DNA of 64,000 bases from Amycolatopsis jejuensis (lineage in GTDB: Bacteria; Actinomycetota; Actinomycetes; Mycobacteriales; Pseudonocardiaceae). The notes beneath the pieces are model-generated. The model made no database searches and was not told the DNA's origin. It worked only from the letters and a program-made list of their open reading frames with translations. The translations under genes and the position numbers were made by a program. How positions within the stretch are numbered: the first letter of the stretch is position 1; every line of letters begins with the position of its first letter. Of the stretch, positions 51,721-60,283 are shown piece by piece. Where the stretch lies: positions 248,001-312,000 of the forward strand of contig NZ_JNYZ01000005.1 in assembly GCF_000717335.1 (NCBI RefSeq). Reading direction: 5' to 3'.

Positions 51721-52590
51721 GTGGCCACGTATGAGATGCACGAGCTGATGGCCTGCCGGATCAGCGAAGAAATGCGGGAGGAAGGCGAGCGCGTCACCGT
51801 TCTCGGGTCGTTCACGCCGCTGGCTTATGCCGCTTACATGCTCGCCAAGCTCACGCACGCGCCGGACGCCTGGCTGGCCGGATACAACGCCATCGGAATG
51901 GACCCCATCGAACTCGGGTTTTCCGGTGCGGAGGGGGCGATTTACAAAACGGCCCGCGGCCGCTGGTCGTTCACCGAATCGAACCAGCTCCTCCACATCG
52001 GCACCCGCGGCATGATCGAATGCGTTTCGAGCGTCCAGCTCGGCGGTGACGGGGCCATCAATCTTTCGGTGATCGGCGATTACCACCGGCCCAAGGTCCG
52101 GCTGCCCGGTGGCGCGGGATCGCCGGAGGTGGTGCAGAACTACCACACGGTGGTCGCGTACTTCTCCCGGCACGATCGGCGGACGTTCGTGCCGCAGGTC
52201 GACTTCGCGACCGGACGGCGCACGCCGATCAGCGCTGCGGCGCGGGAGAAGCGCGGCCTGCTGCCTGGTCCGATCATCGCGATCTCGCCGCTCGCGGTGC
52301 TGCGCAAGGACACCGATGACGAACCGTTCGTGCTCGAATCCGTGCACCCGGGGGTGAGCGTCGACGAGGTGGTGGACAACACCGGGTTCGAGCTCACCGT
52401 GCCGGACCGGGTACCGGTGACGCGGGAACCGGCCGACCGGCAGCTGGCCTTGCTGCGCGAGCGCATCGACCCGTTCACCACCGCTCGCTTCGACTTTCTC
52501 GGCGGCGCCGAGCGCATTGCCTTCCTGCGTGAGATCCTCACCCGGGAATGGGCGCGGGCGCAGGCACTGGTCGAAGCCGGGCGGCCATGA
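51721..52590 (+). CDS. CoA-transferase-like subunit B (IpdB/GctB family), 289 aa
   Basis: The beta partner: HELMACRISEEMREEGERVT, FTPLAYAAYMLAKLTHAPD and ESVHPGVSVDEVVDNTGFEL resemble IpdB, including the C-terminal HPGV...TGFEL element. I do not see the E-N/S-G catalytic signature of true CoA-transferases where it is expected, which leans toward an IpdB-like hydrolase. The start is taken at the GTG at 51721, with GGAAAGG seven or more bases upstream; a GTG at 51712 overlapping the A-subunit stop is possible. It overlaps the next SDR by ATGA. Confidence 0.8.
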   Translation: MATYEMHELMACRISEEMREEGERVTVLGSFTPLAYAAYMLAKLTHAPDAWLAGYNAIGMDPIELGFSGAEGAIYKTARGRWSFTESNQLLHIGTRGMIECVSSVQLGGDGAINLSVIGDYHRPKVRLPGGAGSPEVVQNYHTVVAYFSRHDRRTFVPQVDFATGRRTPISAAAREKRGLLPGPIIAISPLAVLRKDTDDEPFVLESVHPGVSVDEVVDNTGFELTVPDRVPVTREPADRQLALLRERIDPFTTARFDFLGGAERIAFLREILTREWARAQALVEAGRP

Positions 52591-53306
52591 CCGCCGACGG
52601 GATCCGCGGCCGGATTGCGCTGGTCGCGGGGTCGAGCGGGGGCCTGGGGGCGCCGATCGTGGCGGCGTTGCGGGCGGCCGGGGCACGGGTCGGCGGCCTG
52701 GACGTCCGGGCCCCGGAGCGGGTGGGCGAATCGCCGGACGAGGTGTTCGTACCCTGTGACATCGGGGACGAACGGGCGGTTTCGGATGCGGTGACCCGCG
52801 TCGAATCGGCACTGGGCGGCACCCCGTCGATACTGGTCAACTGTGCGGCCGTGGTCGCGCGGTGCGGGCTGGAAGAGACGGCCGGTGAATGGGACGACGC
52901 GTTGCGCGTGAACCTCACCGGGGCGTTTTACCTGGTCCGCCGGGTGATCGGCGGGATGCGCGACGCCGGGTACGGCCGGATCGTGCAGCTGGCGTCGATC
53001 GTGACCGAAACCGGCGGTTCCGGCAACGTCGCGGCTTATGCCGCTTCGAAGGCGGGTCTCGTCGGCTTGGCGAAGGCGGTGGCGGTGGAGTTCGCCGCGG
53101 CCGGGGTGACGTCGAATGTCGTGTCGCCGGCGTGGATCGAGAGCGGCATGTTCTCGGTCCCCGGCGCCGTCCCGGAGAAGGTGCCGGTACGGCGGATGGG
53201 CGCGCCGGCCGACGTCGTCGCGGCCGTGCAGTACCTGGTCTCCCCGGCGGCGGGGTTCGTGACCGGGCAGGTCATCCACGTCAACGGTGGATTGCGATTC
53301 GGGTGA
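52587..53306 (+). CDS. SDR-family oxidoreductase, 239 aa
   Basis: A classical SDR with AGSSGGLG at the cofactor site (about 15-22), LVNCAA at the NAG position, Ser in QLASIVTETG and catalytic YAASK. The Asp in GGLDVRAPE favours NAD(H). The ATG at 52587 overlaps the CoA-transferase-like B gene (ATGA). It probably oxidises a hydroxyacyl-CoA or alcohol in this operon. Confidence 0.87.
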   Translation: MTADGIRGRIALVAGSSGGLGAPIVAALRAAGARVGGLDVRAPERVGESPDEVFVPCDIGDERAVSDAVTRVESALGGTPSILVNCAAVVARCGLEETAGEWDDALRVNLTGAFYLVRRVIGGMRDAGYGRIVQLASIVTETGGSGNVAAYAASKAGLVGLAKAVAVEFAAAGVTSNVVSPAWIESGMFSVPGAVPEKVPVRRMGAPADVVAAVQYLVSPAAGFVTGQVIHVNGGLRFG

Positions 53307-53320
53307 GAAGGGACCGGAAA

Positions 53321-54082
53321 ATGCAGCGTCTGGCTGGGAAAGTCGCACTGATCACCGGGGCAGGGGCGGGCATCGGGCGGACCGCCGCCCTTCTTTTCGC
53401 CGCGCACGGCGCCCAGGTGGTCGTCGCGGAGTGGAATGAGGAAACCGGTCGTTCGGCGGTCCGGGAAATCGAGGAGGCCGGTGGCACCGCGGTGTTCGTG
53501 CGCACCGATACGTCCGAGGAAAGCAATGCGCAAGCCGCCGTGCAGCTGGCGGTGGATACGTTCGGGCAGCTCGATGTGCTGTACAACAACGTCGGCGGTA
53601 CGAGCCCGGGGGACGGTCCGGTCACCGAGGTTCCCGTCGAGGTGTTCTGGCAGACCATGAAACGCGACCTCTTCGGGACGTTCCTGATGTGCCGGTACGC
53701 AATCCGGCAATTGGCGAAGACGGGTGGCGGCTCGGTGATCAACACGGCGTCGATGGTCGCGCTGATGGGAAAGCCCCGGCCCGCACAGGACTGCTACACG
53801 ATCGCCAAAGGCGGCATTGTTTCGTTCACGCGCTCGATGGCGGTGCAGTACGCGCCGCAGCACATCCGCGTGAACGCGATCGCGCCGGGCGTCACCGTCA
53901 CCGAGCGGCTGGTCAAGCGGCTTGACCAGGGCGCCATCCCGCAGCCATTGCTCGACCGGCACCTGCTCGGCCTGCTCGACCCGGAGGACGTCGCCGCGAT
54001 GGCCCTGTACCTGGCGTCGGACGAGTCGCGGCGGACGACCGGGCAGATCATTTCGGTGGACAGCGGGATGACGATGTCCTGA
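53321..54082 (+). CDS. SDR-family oxidoreductase, 253 aa
   Basis: A classical SDR: TGAGAGIG (about 12-19), YNNVG at the NNAG position, Ser in NTASMVALMG and catalytic YTIAK. The family position after beta2 is Glu (VAEWNEE), suiting NAD+. GAAGGGA about 6 bases upstream supports the ATG at 53321. It is the third SDR of this operon and its last gene. The Pro-rich KPRPAQDCYTIAK active-site approach suggests a bulky substrate; this is weak inference. Confidence 0.87.
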   Translation: MQRLAGKVALITGAGAGIGRTAALLFAAHGAQVVVAEWNEETGRSAVREIEEAGGTAVFVRTDTSEESNAQAAVQLAVDTFGQLDVLYNNVGGTSPGDGPVTEVPVEVFWQTMKRDLFGTFLMCRYAIRQLAKTGGGSVINTASMVALMGKPRPAQDCYTIAKGGIVSFTRSMAVQYAPQHIRVNAIAPGVTVTERLVKRLDQGAIPQPLLDRHLLGLLDPEDVAAMALYLASDESRRTTGQIISVDSGMTMS

Positions 54083-54175
54083 CCCGGGCAGGTCGTCCGG
54101 GTCCGCGGGTGTAATGTCCGACAGAAGACCTGGTAGGGTGACAGACCAACACTGGACTAGCAGGTGGGTGGGGCA

Positions 54176-54916
54176 GTGGCAGAGCTTCGGGAGGCCCAGC
54201 AGAGCCGGGTCATCGGCCAGAAGGTCCTTCGCCCGCGCGAGCAGGTCGAGGAGCGGCTCCGGGCGGCGATCCTCGCCGGCGAGCTGAAGACCGGTGACCT
54301 GCTGCCGCCGGAGGTGGAGCTCGCGCGGCAGTTCAACGTCAGCCGCACGACGGTCCGGGAGGCGCTGCGGTCGCTCACCACGCAGCGGCTGATCTACAAG
54401 CAGCCGGGCTCGCGCGGGGGCAACTTCGTGCACCACATCGACCACCACTCGCTCGGCACCGCGGTCATCGACAGCGTGCACAACCTGCTCACGCTGGGCA
54501 GCATCGAGTTCGGCGAGGTAGCCGAGGTCCGCCAGCACCTGGAGGTCCCCGCCGCGCGGCTCGCCGCGGTCCACCGCACCGGCGAGGACCTGGAGCGGCT
54601 GCGGGACATCGTGCGCAGGCAGAAAACGGCGTCGGTCGACGACCCCGAGGTCCCGAAGCTCGACGAGGAGTTCCACACGCTCATCGCGGAGGCCTCGCGC
54701 AACCGCGTGCTGGCGTCCTTCGTGGCGGCCCTGCACCACGAAACCGAGCCGGTGCACTACCTGGACCTGTCCCCGGAAGTGGGCCGCGCGACGGTCCGCC
54801 AGCACAAGGCCATCGTGGACGCCATCGCAGCCCAGGACGCGGACGCCGCCGAGGTGGCGATCGTGAAACATCTGACGTATCTGCGGAAGCATTCGGCGGA
54901 GCACTCGGCCGGCTGA
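54176..54916 (+). CDS. GntR-family (FadR/FCD) transcriptional regulator, 246 aa
   Basis: The winged HTH covers about 20-90: EERLRAAILAGELKTGDLLP, VELARQFNVSRTTVREALR and SLTTQRLIYKQPGSRGGNFV. The FCD domain follows (VAEVRQHLEVPAARLAA, DEEFHTLIAEASRNRVL), with His/Glu/Asp residues typical of metal-bound effector sites. I took the GTG at 54176; a GTG 12 bp upstream is also in frame. It lies between two CoA-dependent catabolic operons of the same direction and could control either. A related AATGTC site occurs before this gene and before the next operon. Confidence 0.87.
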   Translation: MAELREAQQSRVIGQKVLRPREQVEERLRAAILAGELKTGDLLPPEVELARQFNVSRTTVREALRSLTTQRLIYKQPGSRGGNFVHHIDHHSLGTAVIDSVHNLLTLGSIEFGEVAEVRQHLEVPAARLAAVHRTGEDLERLRDIVRRQKTASVDDPEVPKLDEEFHTLIAEASRNRVLASFVAALHHETEPVHYLDLSPEVGRATVRQHKAIVDAIAAQDADAAEVAIVKHLTYLRKHSAEHSAG

Positions 54917-55290
54917 GGTTTGGGCCCGGCACGGCGGTCGGGAAGCATCGGGCGCTTGCGGGGTTGCGCTCGCCTGGGTGAGCCTCCCCGAGCCCGTAGC
55001 TGACGCCGTGGTGTGCAGCTGAGTCTTCCAGCCTGCCTCCGGCGTCCGGCCGATGGCGTGCAGCTGAGTCTTCCGGCCGGGAAGCCCGGGCCCTGTCGTG
55101 GGTCCCGCGGCTGATTCGGCCACTGGTGGGGAAATCCCTCGCGCGACCGAGAGTTCTCCGGAACCGCATCCCGGCACGCTCGATTCCTCCAGGCGCACAC
55201 CGACGACAGCCGTTGCCGCCCGCCGTTTCCCGCCCCACCCAACGTACCCCGGCGCACCCCACCGCAACAGTGCTGCGATCTCCCCCACCC
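54917..55290. other. Intergenic region with a 17-bp direct repeat
   Basis: No gene seen. GTGCAGCTGAGTCTTCC occurs twice, at 55013-55029 and 55058-55074, 45 bp apart. The rest has no recognisable feature, and frames through it do not resemble proteins. Confidence 0.55.
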
Positions 55291-55319
55291 TTGACCGAGT
55301 GGCAAATGTCGAACATTAT
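55291..55319 (+). promoter_or_regulatory. Promoter TTGACC-17-CATTAT with internal palindrome AATGT-CGA-ACATT
   Basis: The -35 TTGACC (55291-55296) and -10 CATTAT (55314-55319) are 17 bp apart. A perfect 13-bp palindrome (55305-55317) lies between and into the -10, so a bound regulator would repress. The GTG at 55326 is six bases after the -10, which suggests a leaderless mRNA. A half-conserved copy (AATGTCCGACAGA, 54113-54125) precedes the GntR gene. Confidence 0.62.
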
Positions 55320-55325
55320 GAGGGA

Positions 55326-56555
55326 GTGCGAACAGAAGACCATCACCGGAGCGGCCCGCTGGCCGGGTTGCGGGTCATCGACCTCACCACGTCCTACGCG
55401 GGGCCCACCGCGTCGATGTATCTCGCCGATCTCGGGGCCGACGTGATCAAGGTCGAGCGGCCCGGACGGGGGGACGACACGCGGTCGTGGGGGCCGCCGT
55501 TTTCGGCGGGTGGGGTTTCGGCGTGGTTTGCGTCGGCCAATCGCAACAAGAGGTCCGTCGTGATCGATCTTCGGGACCGGCGCGGGCTTGCCGTGCTGCG
55601 GCGGCTCATCGGGTCTGCCGACGTGTTCATGGAGAACCTCAACCCCGCGAAGCTGCAGGCGCTCGGCATCGACCATCCGACGCTCCGCGCCGAGTTTCCC
55701 GCGCTGATCTACTGCGCGATGTCCGGCTTCGGGCTCGACGGGCCGGACAGCACGCTCCCCGGTTACGACCTCGCCGCGCAGGCGCGCTCCGGGCTCATGT
55801 CCGTCACCGGCGCCAAAGGCGGTGCGCCGCAGCGGGTGTCCACCGCGCTGTCCGACGTGATCACCGGAATGTGCGCCGCTCTCGCGGTGAGCGCGGCAGT
55901 CGTGCGGCAGCGCCAGGACCACCAGGGCGAGCTCATCGACGTCTCCCTCCTCGACGCCGACCTCGCCGTGATGGCTCCGCGCATCGCCGCCTACCTCGCG
56001 GGTGAGGACGAACCCGCGCCCAGCGGCGGTACCGATTCCGTGCTCGCGGTGTACCAGGCGTTCCCCACTGCGGACCGCGATCTCGCGGTCGCGATCGGCA
56101 ACGATCCGATGTGGCAGCGGTTCTGCACGGTCGTCGGGCTGCCGGACCTGGGTGCCGACCCGGAGCTGAAAGACAACGCGGGCCGACGGCGGCATCGGGA
56201 CCGGCTCGTCGCGCAGGTCACCGCCAAGCTCGCCGAGCGCACCGCCGCCGAATGGCAGAAGATGCTCGGCGACGCGGGGATCCCGTGCTCGCTCGTGCAG
56301 ACGCTCGCCGAGGTCGTCGCCGATCCGCAGGTCGTCGCGCGGGGTTGTCTGCTGCCGGTACCGGGAACCGGCGGGGTGATGCACAGTGTGCACAGCCCTT
56401 TTCGCTTTGCTTCGATCCCGGAACCGCGGAATTCGCCGTTTCCGGCTTTGGGAGCGCACACCCGGGAGGTACTGGGTGAGTTCGGGTACGCCGCCGCCGA
56501 CATCGACAGCCTGCTTGCGTCCGGTGCGGTGCACGAAGGGAGAGCCAGTGAGTGA
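55326..56555 (+). CDS. Family III CoA-transferase (CaiB/BaiF type), 409 aa
   Basis: PLAGLRVIDLTTSYAGPTAS (about 11-30) and LADLGADVIKVERPGRGDDTR are the N-terminal hallmark. NRNKRSVVIDLRD and NLNPAKLQALGID follow. The catalytic Asp is probably Asp177 in ALSDVITG, matching Asp169 of formyl-CoA transferase. It would move CoA from a donor thioester to the pathway acid. The GTG at 55326 is chosen because the palindrome and -10 box lie just upstream; an in-frame GTG at 55299 would place them inside the gene. It overlaps the next gene by 8 bp. Confidence 0.88.
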   Translation: MRTEDHHRSGPLAGLRVIDLTTSYAGPTASMYLADLGADVIKVERPGRGDDTRSWGPPFSAGGVSAWFASANRNKRSVVIDLRDRRGLAVLRRLIGSADVFMENLNPAKLQALGIDHPTLRAEFPALIYCAMSGFGLDGPDSTLPGYDLAAQARSGLMSVTGAKGGAPQRVSTALSDVITGMCAALAVSAAVVRQRQDHQGELIDVSLLDADLAVMAPRIAAYLAGEDEPAPSGGTDSVLAVYQAFPTADRDLAVAIGNDPMWQRFCTVVGLPDLGADPELKDNAGRRRHRDRLVAQVTAKLAERTAAEWQKMLGDAGIPCSLVQTLAEVVADPQVVARGCLLPVPGTGGVMHSVHSPFRFASIPEPRNSPFPALGAHTREVLGEFGYAAADIDSLLASGAVHEGRASE

Positions 56556-57330
56556 CGAGTTCGTGGTCGTCGAGCGTGACGCCGCCGTGGCCACGGTGCG
56601 GATCAACCGCCCGCAGGTCCACAACGCCCTGAACCTGGCGGTGTTGCGCCGCCTCGGCGAGGAAATCGAGGCGCTGGGCCGGAGCGTACGGGCGATCGTG
56701 GTGACCGGCACCGGGGAGAAAGCGTTCAGTGCCGGGGCCGATCTCGACGAACTGCAAGACCTCGATGCCGAACAGGCGCATCCGCTCATGCGGCAGGGAC
56801 AGCAGGTACTCCGGGGGATCGAGCAAAGCCCGGTCCCGGTCATCGCGGCCGTGAACGGGCTCGCGCTCGGCGGCGGGTTCGAGCTGGTGCTCGCGTGCTC
56901 GTTCGCCGTCGTGACCCGCAGTGCCGCCTTCGGCCTGCCGGAATCGGGCCTCGGGCTCATTCCCGGCTACGGCGGCACCCAGCGGCTCGCGCGCGCAGCC
57001 GGGCCCGCCGTCGCGCGGCACGTGATGCTCACTGGGTCCCGGATCGACGCCGAGCGGGCGTACCAGCTCGGCCTCGCCGCGGTCCCGCCGGTGGCCCAGG
57101 CCGACCTGCTGACCACCGCCCGGCAGCTCGCGGACACCATCGCCAAACGCGGTCCCCGTGCGTCCCGTGCGATCCTCGAAGCCGTGGACCGCGGCCGGGA
57201 CATGCCGCTCGACGCCGGGCTGTCGCTGGAAACCGGGTTCGCCGCGATCGCCCTCGGTGGCCGCGAATCGACCGAGGGTATCGCCGCCTTCAAAGGCAAA
57301 CGCGCCCCGGAATTCGAGGACCAGCCATGA
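56548..57330 (+). CDS. Enoyl-CoA hydratase, 260 aa
   Basis: A canonical crotonase. KAFSAGADLDEL and NGLALGGGFELVLAC form the oxyanion hole. Both catalytic glutamates are present with the right spacing: Glu112 in GGFEL and Glu132 in LPESGLG, followed by IPGYGGTQRL. It adds water to an alpha,beta-unsaturated CoA ester. GAAGGGAG precedes the GTG start at a normal distance. In a pathway with a BadI-like enzyme it would occupy the BadK position (cyclohex-1-enecarboxyl-CoA hydratase); that is inference. Confidence 0.9.
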   Translation: MSDEFVVVERDAAVATVRINRPQVHNALNLAVLRRLGEEIEALGRSVRAIVVTGTGEKAFSAGADLDELQDLDAEQAHPLMRQGQQVLRGIEQSPVPVIAAVNGLALGGGFELVLACSFAVVTRSAAFGLPESGLGLIPGYGGTQRLARAAGPAVARHVMLTGSRIDAERAYQLGLAAVPPVAQADLLTTARQLADTIAKRGPRASRAILEAVDRGRDMPLDAGLSLETGFAAIALGGRESTEGIAAFKGKRAPEFEDQP

Positions 57331-58532
57331 CTCCACTCGACCCTGAGGCCTACGTCGCCCACCAGCAGAGCCTCGACGAATCAGTCTCCGACGCGCTGCT
57401 CGACGAGCGGGAGCTGGCCATCCGCGCCGAGGTGCGGGAAATCGTCGCGCATGAAGTCGCACCCCGTGCCGCACATGCGGATCGTACCCACGAATTCGTG
57501 CACGACAGCTACCAGGCGCTGGCGGGTTTCACCGGATTGATCTTCCCGAAACACCTCGGCGGAACGGGGGACACGCATGTCGCGTATGCCGCCGCAATGG
57601 AGGAAATCACCGCCGGATGCGCCGCGACCAGCCTCGTGTTCATGACGCAAATGCACGCCGCGTACCCGATTATGCTTGCCGGATCGGCAGAACTGGCCGA
57701 ACGTTATATCCCCGGCCTGCTCGCCGGAACCGCGTACGGCGCGCTCGGCATCACCGAACCCGGCGCGGGCAGTGACGTCGCCAGCCTGCGTTCCATCGCC
57801 GCACCAATCGACGGCGGGTACCGGCTCAACGGGTCGAAAACCTTCATCACCACCGGCGACAAGGCTGACGTAATTGTTTGTTTTGCGACCGTCGACCGGT
57901 CGCTGGGCCGGAAAGGCGTCACGGCGTTTGTGCTCGACGGTTCCTGGAATGGTCTCAGCCGCGGGAAACCGCTGGCCAAAATGGGAATGCACGGGTCGAG
58001 CACGGCTGAGCTGTTCTTCGACGGGGTGCACATCCCGGCCGACCATCGGCTCGGCGACGAGGGCGGTGGCTGGCAGGTCGTGATGAACTCCGTGATCAAA
58101 TCGCGGATCAGCGCGGCCGCGCAGGGAGTCGGCCTGGCGCGGGCGGCGTACGGGCACACCCTTCGCGCGCTCACCCAGCTGCACGGGCCGAAACTGCCCG
58201 ACGAGGCGGCTTTCGCGCTGGCGACCCTGCGCGGGAAACTGTTGCAGGGCAGGCTTTTGCTGCTCGGCGTGGCCCGCGAGGTCGACCGCAGCAAGTCGCC
58301 GGACGCCGGTCAGATCGCCATCATGAAACAGACCTGTACCGACCTCGGCTTCGACACCGCCCGCGAGGCCATGCGCATCCTCGGCCCGTACGGCGACCTC
58401 GTCGACGTCGGTGTGGAGCGCTGCCTGCGGGATGCGAAGGTCACCCAGATCTACGACGGCACCAACGAAGTACAGCGGCTGCTCATCGCCCGCGACACCG
58501 CGCGGAAACAAGGAACGGAGACCACGAAGTGA
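57327..58532 (+). CDS. Acyl-CoA dehydrogenase, 401 aa
   Basis: A full-length FAD acyl-CoA dehydrogenase. TEPGAGSDVASLRSIA, GSKTFITTGDKADVIVCF and GMHGSSTAELFFDGV are the middle-domain signatures. QIYDGTNEVQRLL near the C-terminus carries the base Glu381. The first 30 residues are a short extra segment. It starts in an ATGA overlap with the hydratase and ends in a GTGA overlap with the dehydrogenase gene. It probably makes the double bond that the hydratase uses. Confidence 0.9.
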   Translation: MTPLDPEAYVAHQQSLDESVSDALLDERELAIRAEVREIVAHEVAPRAAHADRTHEFVHDSYQALAGFTGLIFPKHLGGTGDTHVAYAAAMEEITAGCAATSLVFMTQMHAAYPIMLAGSAELAERYIPGLLAGTAYGALGITEPGAGSDVASLRSIAAPIDGGYRLNGSKTFITTGDKADVIVCFATVDRSLGRKGVTAFVLDGSWNGLSRGKPLAKMGMHGSSTAELFFDGVHIPADHRLGDEGGGWQVVMNSVIKSRISAAAQGVGLARAAYGHTLRALTQLHGPKLPDEAAFALATLRGKLLQGRLLLLGVAREVDRSKSPDAGQIAIMKQTCTDLGFDTAREAMRILGPYGDLVDVGVERCLRDAKVTQIYDGTNEVQRLLIARDTARKQGTETTK

Positions 58533-59407
58533 CTTCGCAGGAACGCACTGTCGCGGTGCTCGGTGCCGGGACCATGGGGTCCGGTATCGCCACCGTCACG
58601 GTCCGGGCCGGCCACCGGACCCTCATCCACGACCTCGACGACGAACGCGTCGCCCGTGGCGTGGCCACCGTGCGCGGATTCCTCGCCCGCAGCGCGAAAC
58701 TCGGCAAGCTCACCGAGGAAGAAGCGGCGACCGCGTCGGCGCGCGTCGAAGGCACCACGGACTTGAAGGACCTGGCGTCCGCCCATGTGGTCGTCGAGGC
58801 GATTTTCGAGGACCTGGACGCCAAACGGGCCCTCTTCGGCGAGCTGGACGGGATCGTCGGCAGCGAAACCCTGTTCCACACCAACACTTCCACGCTGTCG
58901 GTCACCGGGATCGCGGCCGGGTCGGCGCGGCCGGAACGGGTCGTCGGCACGCACTACTGCAATCCGGCGCCGCTGATGACGCTGGTCGAGGTCGCCGACG
59001 GCAGGCACACCGCGAGCTGGGCGCATCAGGCCACTGTGGACTTCCTCGGCTCGCTCGGCAAAACAACCGTGGTGACCAAAGACCGGCCCGGGTTCATCGT
59101 GAACCGGTTCCTCATCCCGTGGGAGAACAGCTGTATCCAGGCGCTGGAGAACGGGCTCGGCACGAAGGAGTCGATCGACGCGGCGGTCACCGGCGCGCTC
59201 GGCCACCCGATGGGGCCGTTCAAGCTGCTCGATGTCATCGGCCTCGACATCCACCAGCAGGTCGCCACCCGGCTGTACGAGCAGCTGCGTGACCCGAAAT
59301 TCTTCCCGCCGCCGATGGTCGGCCGGATGGTCGCCGCGGGCGATCTCGGCCGCAAGACCGGCCGTGGCTTCTACACCTACGACGACACCCGCCTGTTCGG
59401 TTCCTGA
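58529..59407 (+). CDS. 3-hydroxyacyl-CoA dehydrogenase, 292 aa
   Basis: An N-terminal Rossmann domain with LGAGTMGSGIA (about 11-21), Asp in IHDLDDERV for NAD+, and the catalytic His142 with Asn145 in THYCNPAPLM. The C-terminal dimerisation domain follows, with DRPGFIVNRFL and GHPMGPFKLLDVIGLD. Cys144 replaces the usual Phe of HFFNP. Single-domain length is normal for the HbdA/FadB2 type. A close paralogue follows 9 bp downstream, so the pair may act on two different hydroxyacyl-CoA intermediates or stereoisomers. Confidence 0.9.
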   Translation: MTSQERTVAVLGAGTMGSGIATVTVRAGHRTLIHDLDDERVARGVATVRGFLARSAKLGKLTEEEAATASARVEGTTDLKDLASAHVVVEAIFEDLDAKRALFGELDGIVGSETLFHTNTSTLSVTGIAAGSARPERVVGTHYCNPAPLMTLVEVADGRHTASWAHQATVDFLGSLGKTTVVTKDRPGFIVNRFLIPWENSCIQALENGLGTKESIDAAVTGALGHPMGPFKLLDVIGLDIHQQVATRLYEQLRDPKFFPPPMVGRMVAAGDLGRKTGRGFYTYDDTRLFGS

Positions 59408-59416
59408 GGAGAGCGC

Positions 59417-60283
59417 ATGTCCGAAATCCACCACGTGGCCGTGCTCGGCTTCGGCACGATGGGTGCCGGGATCGTGCAGGTCACCGCGCAGTCCGGCCGT
59501 ACCGTGACCGTGCTCGAAACCAGCCAGGAGCGCGCCGACGCGGGCTTGGGGCACCTGCGGTCCTTCCTCGACGAGGGCGTACGCCGCGGCAAGGTCACCG
59601 TCGATGGGCGCGACGAGGTACTCGCGCGCGTGCGGCCGGTCACCGACGTTGCCGCGCTTTCCGGCGCCGACCTGGTGATCGAGGCCGTCACCGAGCGACC
59701 CGATGTCAAGAAAGACCTGCTCAGCCGGGTCGCCGCGGCAGTGGGTGAGGAGGCGCTGATCGTCACCAACACCTCCGCGCTGTCGGTGACCGACCTCGCG
59801 AACGCCGTACCTCGTCCGGACCGGTTTGCGGGCCTGCACTTCTTCAACCCGGCGCCGCTGATGAAGGTCGTCGAGGTCGTGCGCGCTCTCCAGACCGCGC
59901 CGGAGGTGGTGGACGCGCTGGTCGCGTTCACCGAGTCGCTCGGCAAAGACGCGGTGGTGGTGAAGGACCGGCCCGGGTTCCTGGTCAACCACCTGCTCAT
60001 CCCGTACCTCAACGACGTGATCGCCGAGTACGACGCCGAACTCGCCACCGCCGAGGACATCGACACGGCCATGCGGCTGGGCCTCGGGTACAAGCTGGGT
60101 CCGCTCGAACTGCTCGACATGATCGGCCTGGACGTGCACGAGCATGCGTCCGCGAGCGCGTACGAGGCCACGTTCGACCCGAGGTTCGCGCCTCCGCCGC
60201 TGCTGCGGCAGATGGTGGCCGCGGGGTACCTCGGGGCCAAGTCCGGCAAGGGATTCCGCACGCAGGACAGGAGTGCACAGTGA
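59417..60283 (+). CDS. 3-hydroxyacyl-CoA dehydrogenase (second copy), 288 aa
   Basis: It has the same fold as its upstream neighbour: LGFGTMGAGIV (about 10-20), Glu in VLETSQERA for NAD+, and catalytic His141 with Asn144 in LHFFNPAPLM, the standard family wording. DRPGFLVNHLLIPYLND and GYKLGPLELLDMIGLD mark the C-terminal domain. It is clearly divergent from the first copy, so not a recent duplication. It ends in a GTGA overlap with the MenB/BadI-like gene. Confidence 0.9.
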   Translation: MSEIHHVAVLGFGTMGAGIVQVTAQSGRTVTVLETSQERADAGLGHLRSFLDEGVRRGKVTVDGRDEVLARVRPVTDVAALSGADLVIEAVTERPDVKKDLLSRVAAAVGEEALIVTNTSALSVTDLANAVPRPDRFAGLHFFNPAPLMKVVEVVRALQTAPEVVDALVAFTESLGKDAVVVKDRPGFLVNHLLIPYLNDVIAEYDAELATAEDIDTAMRLGLGYKLGPLELLDMIGLDVHEHASASAYEATFDPRFAPPPLLRQMVAAGYLGAKSGKGFRTQDRSAQ

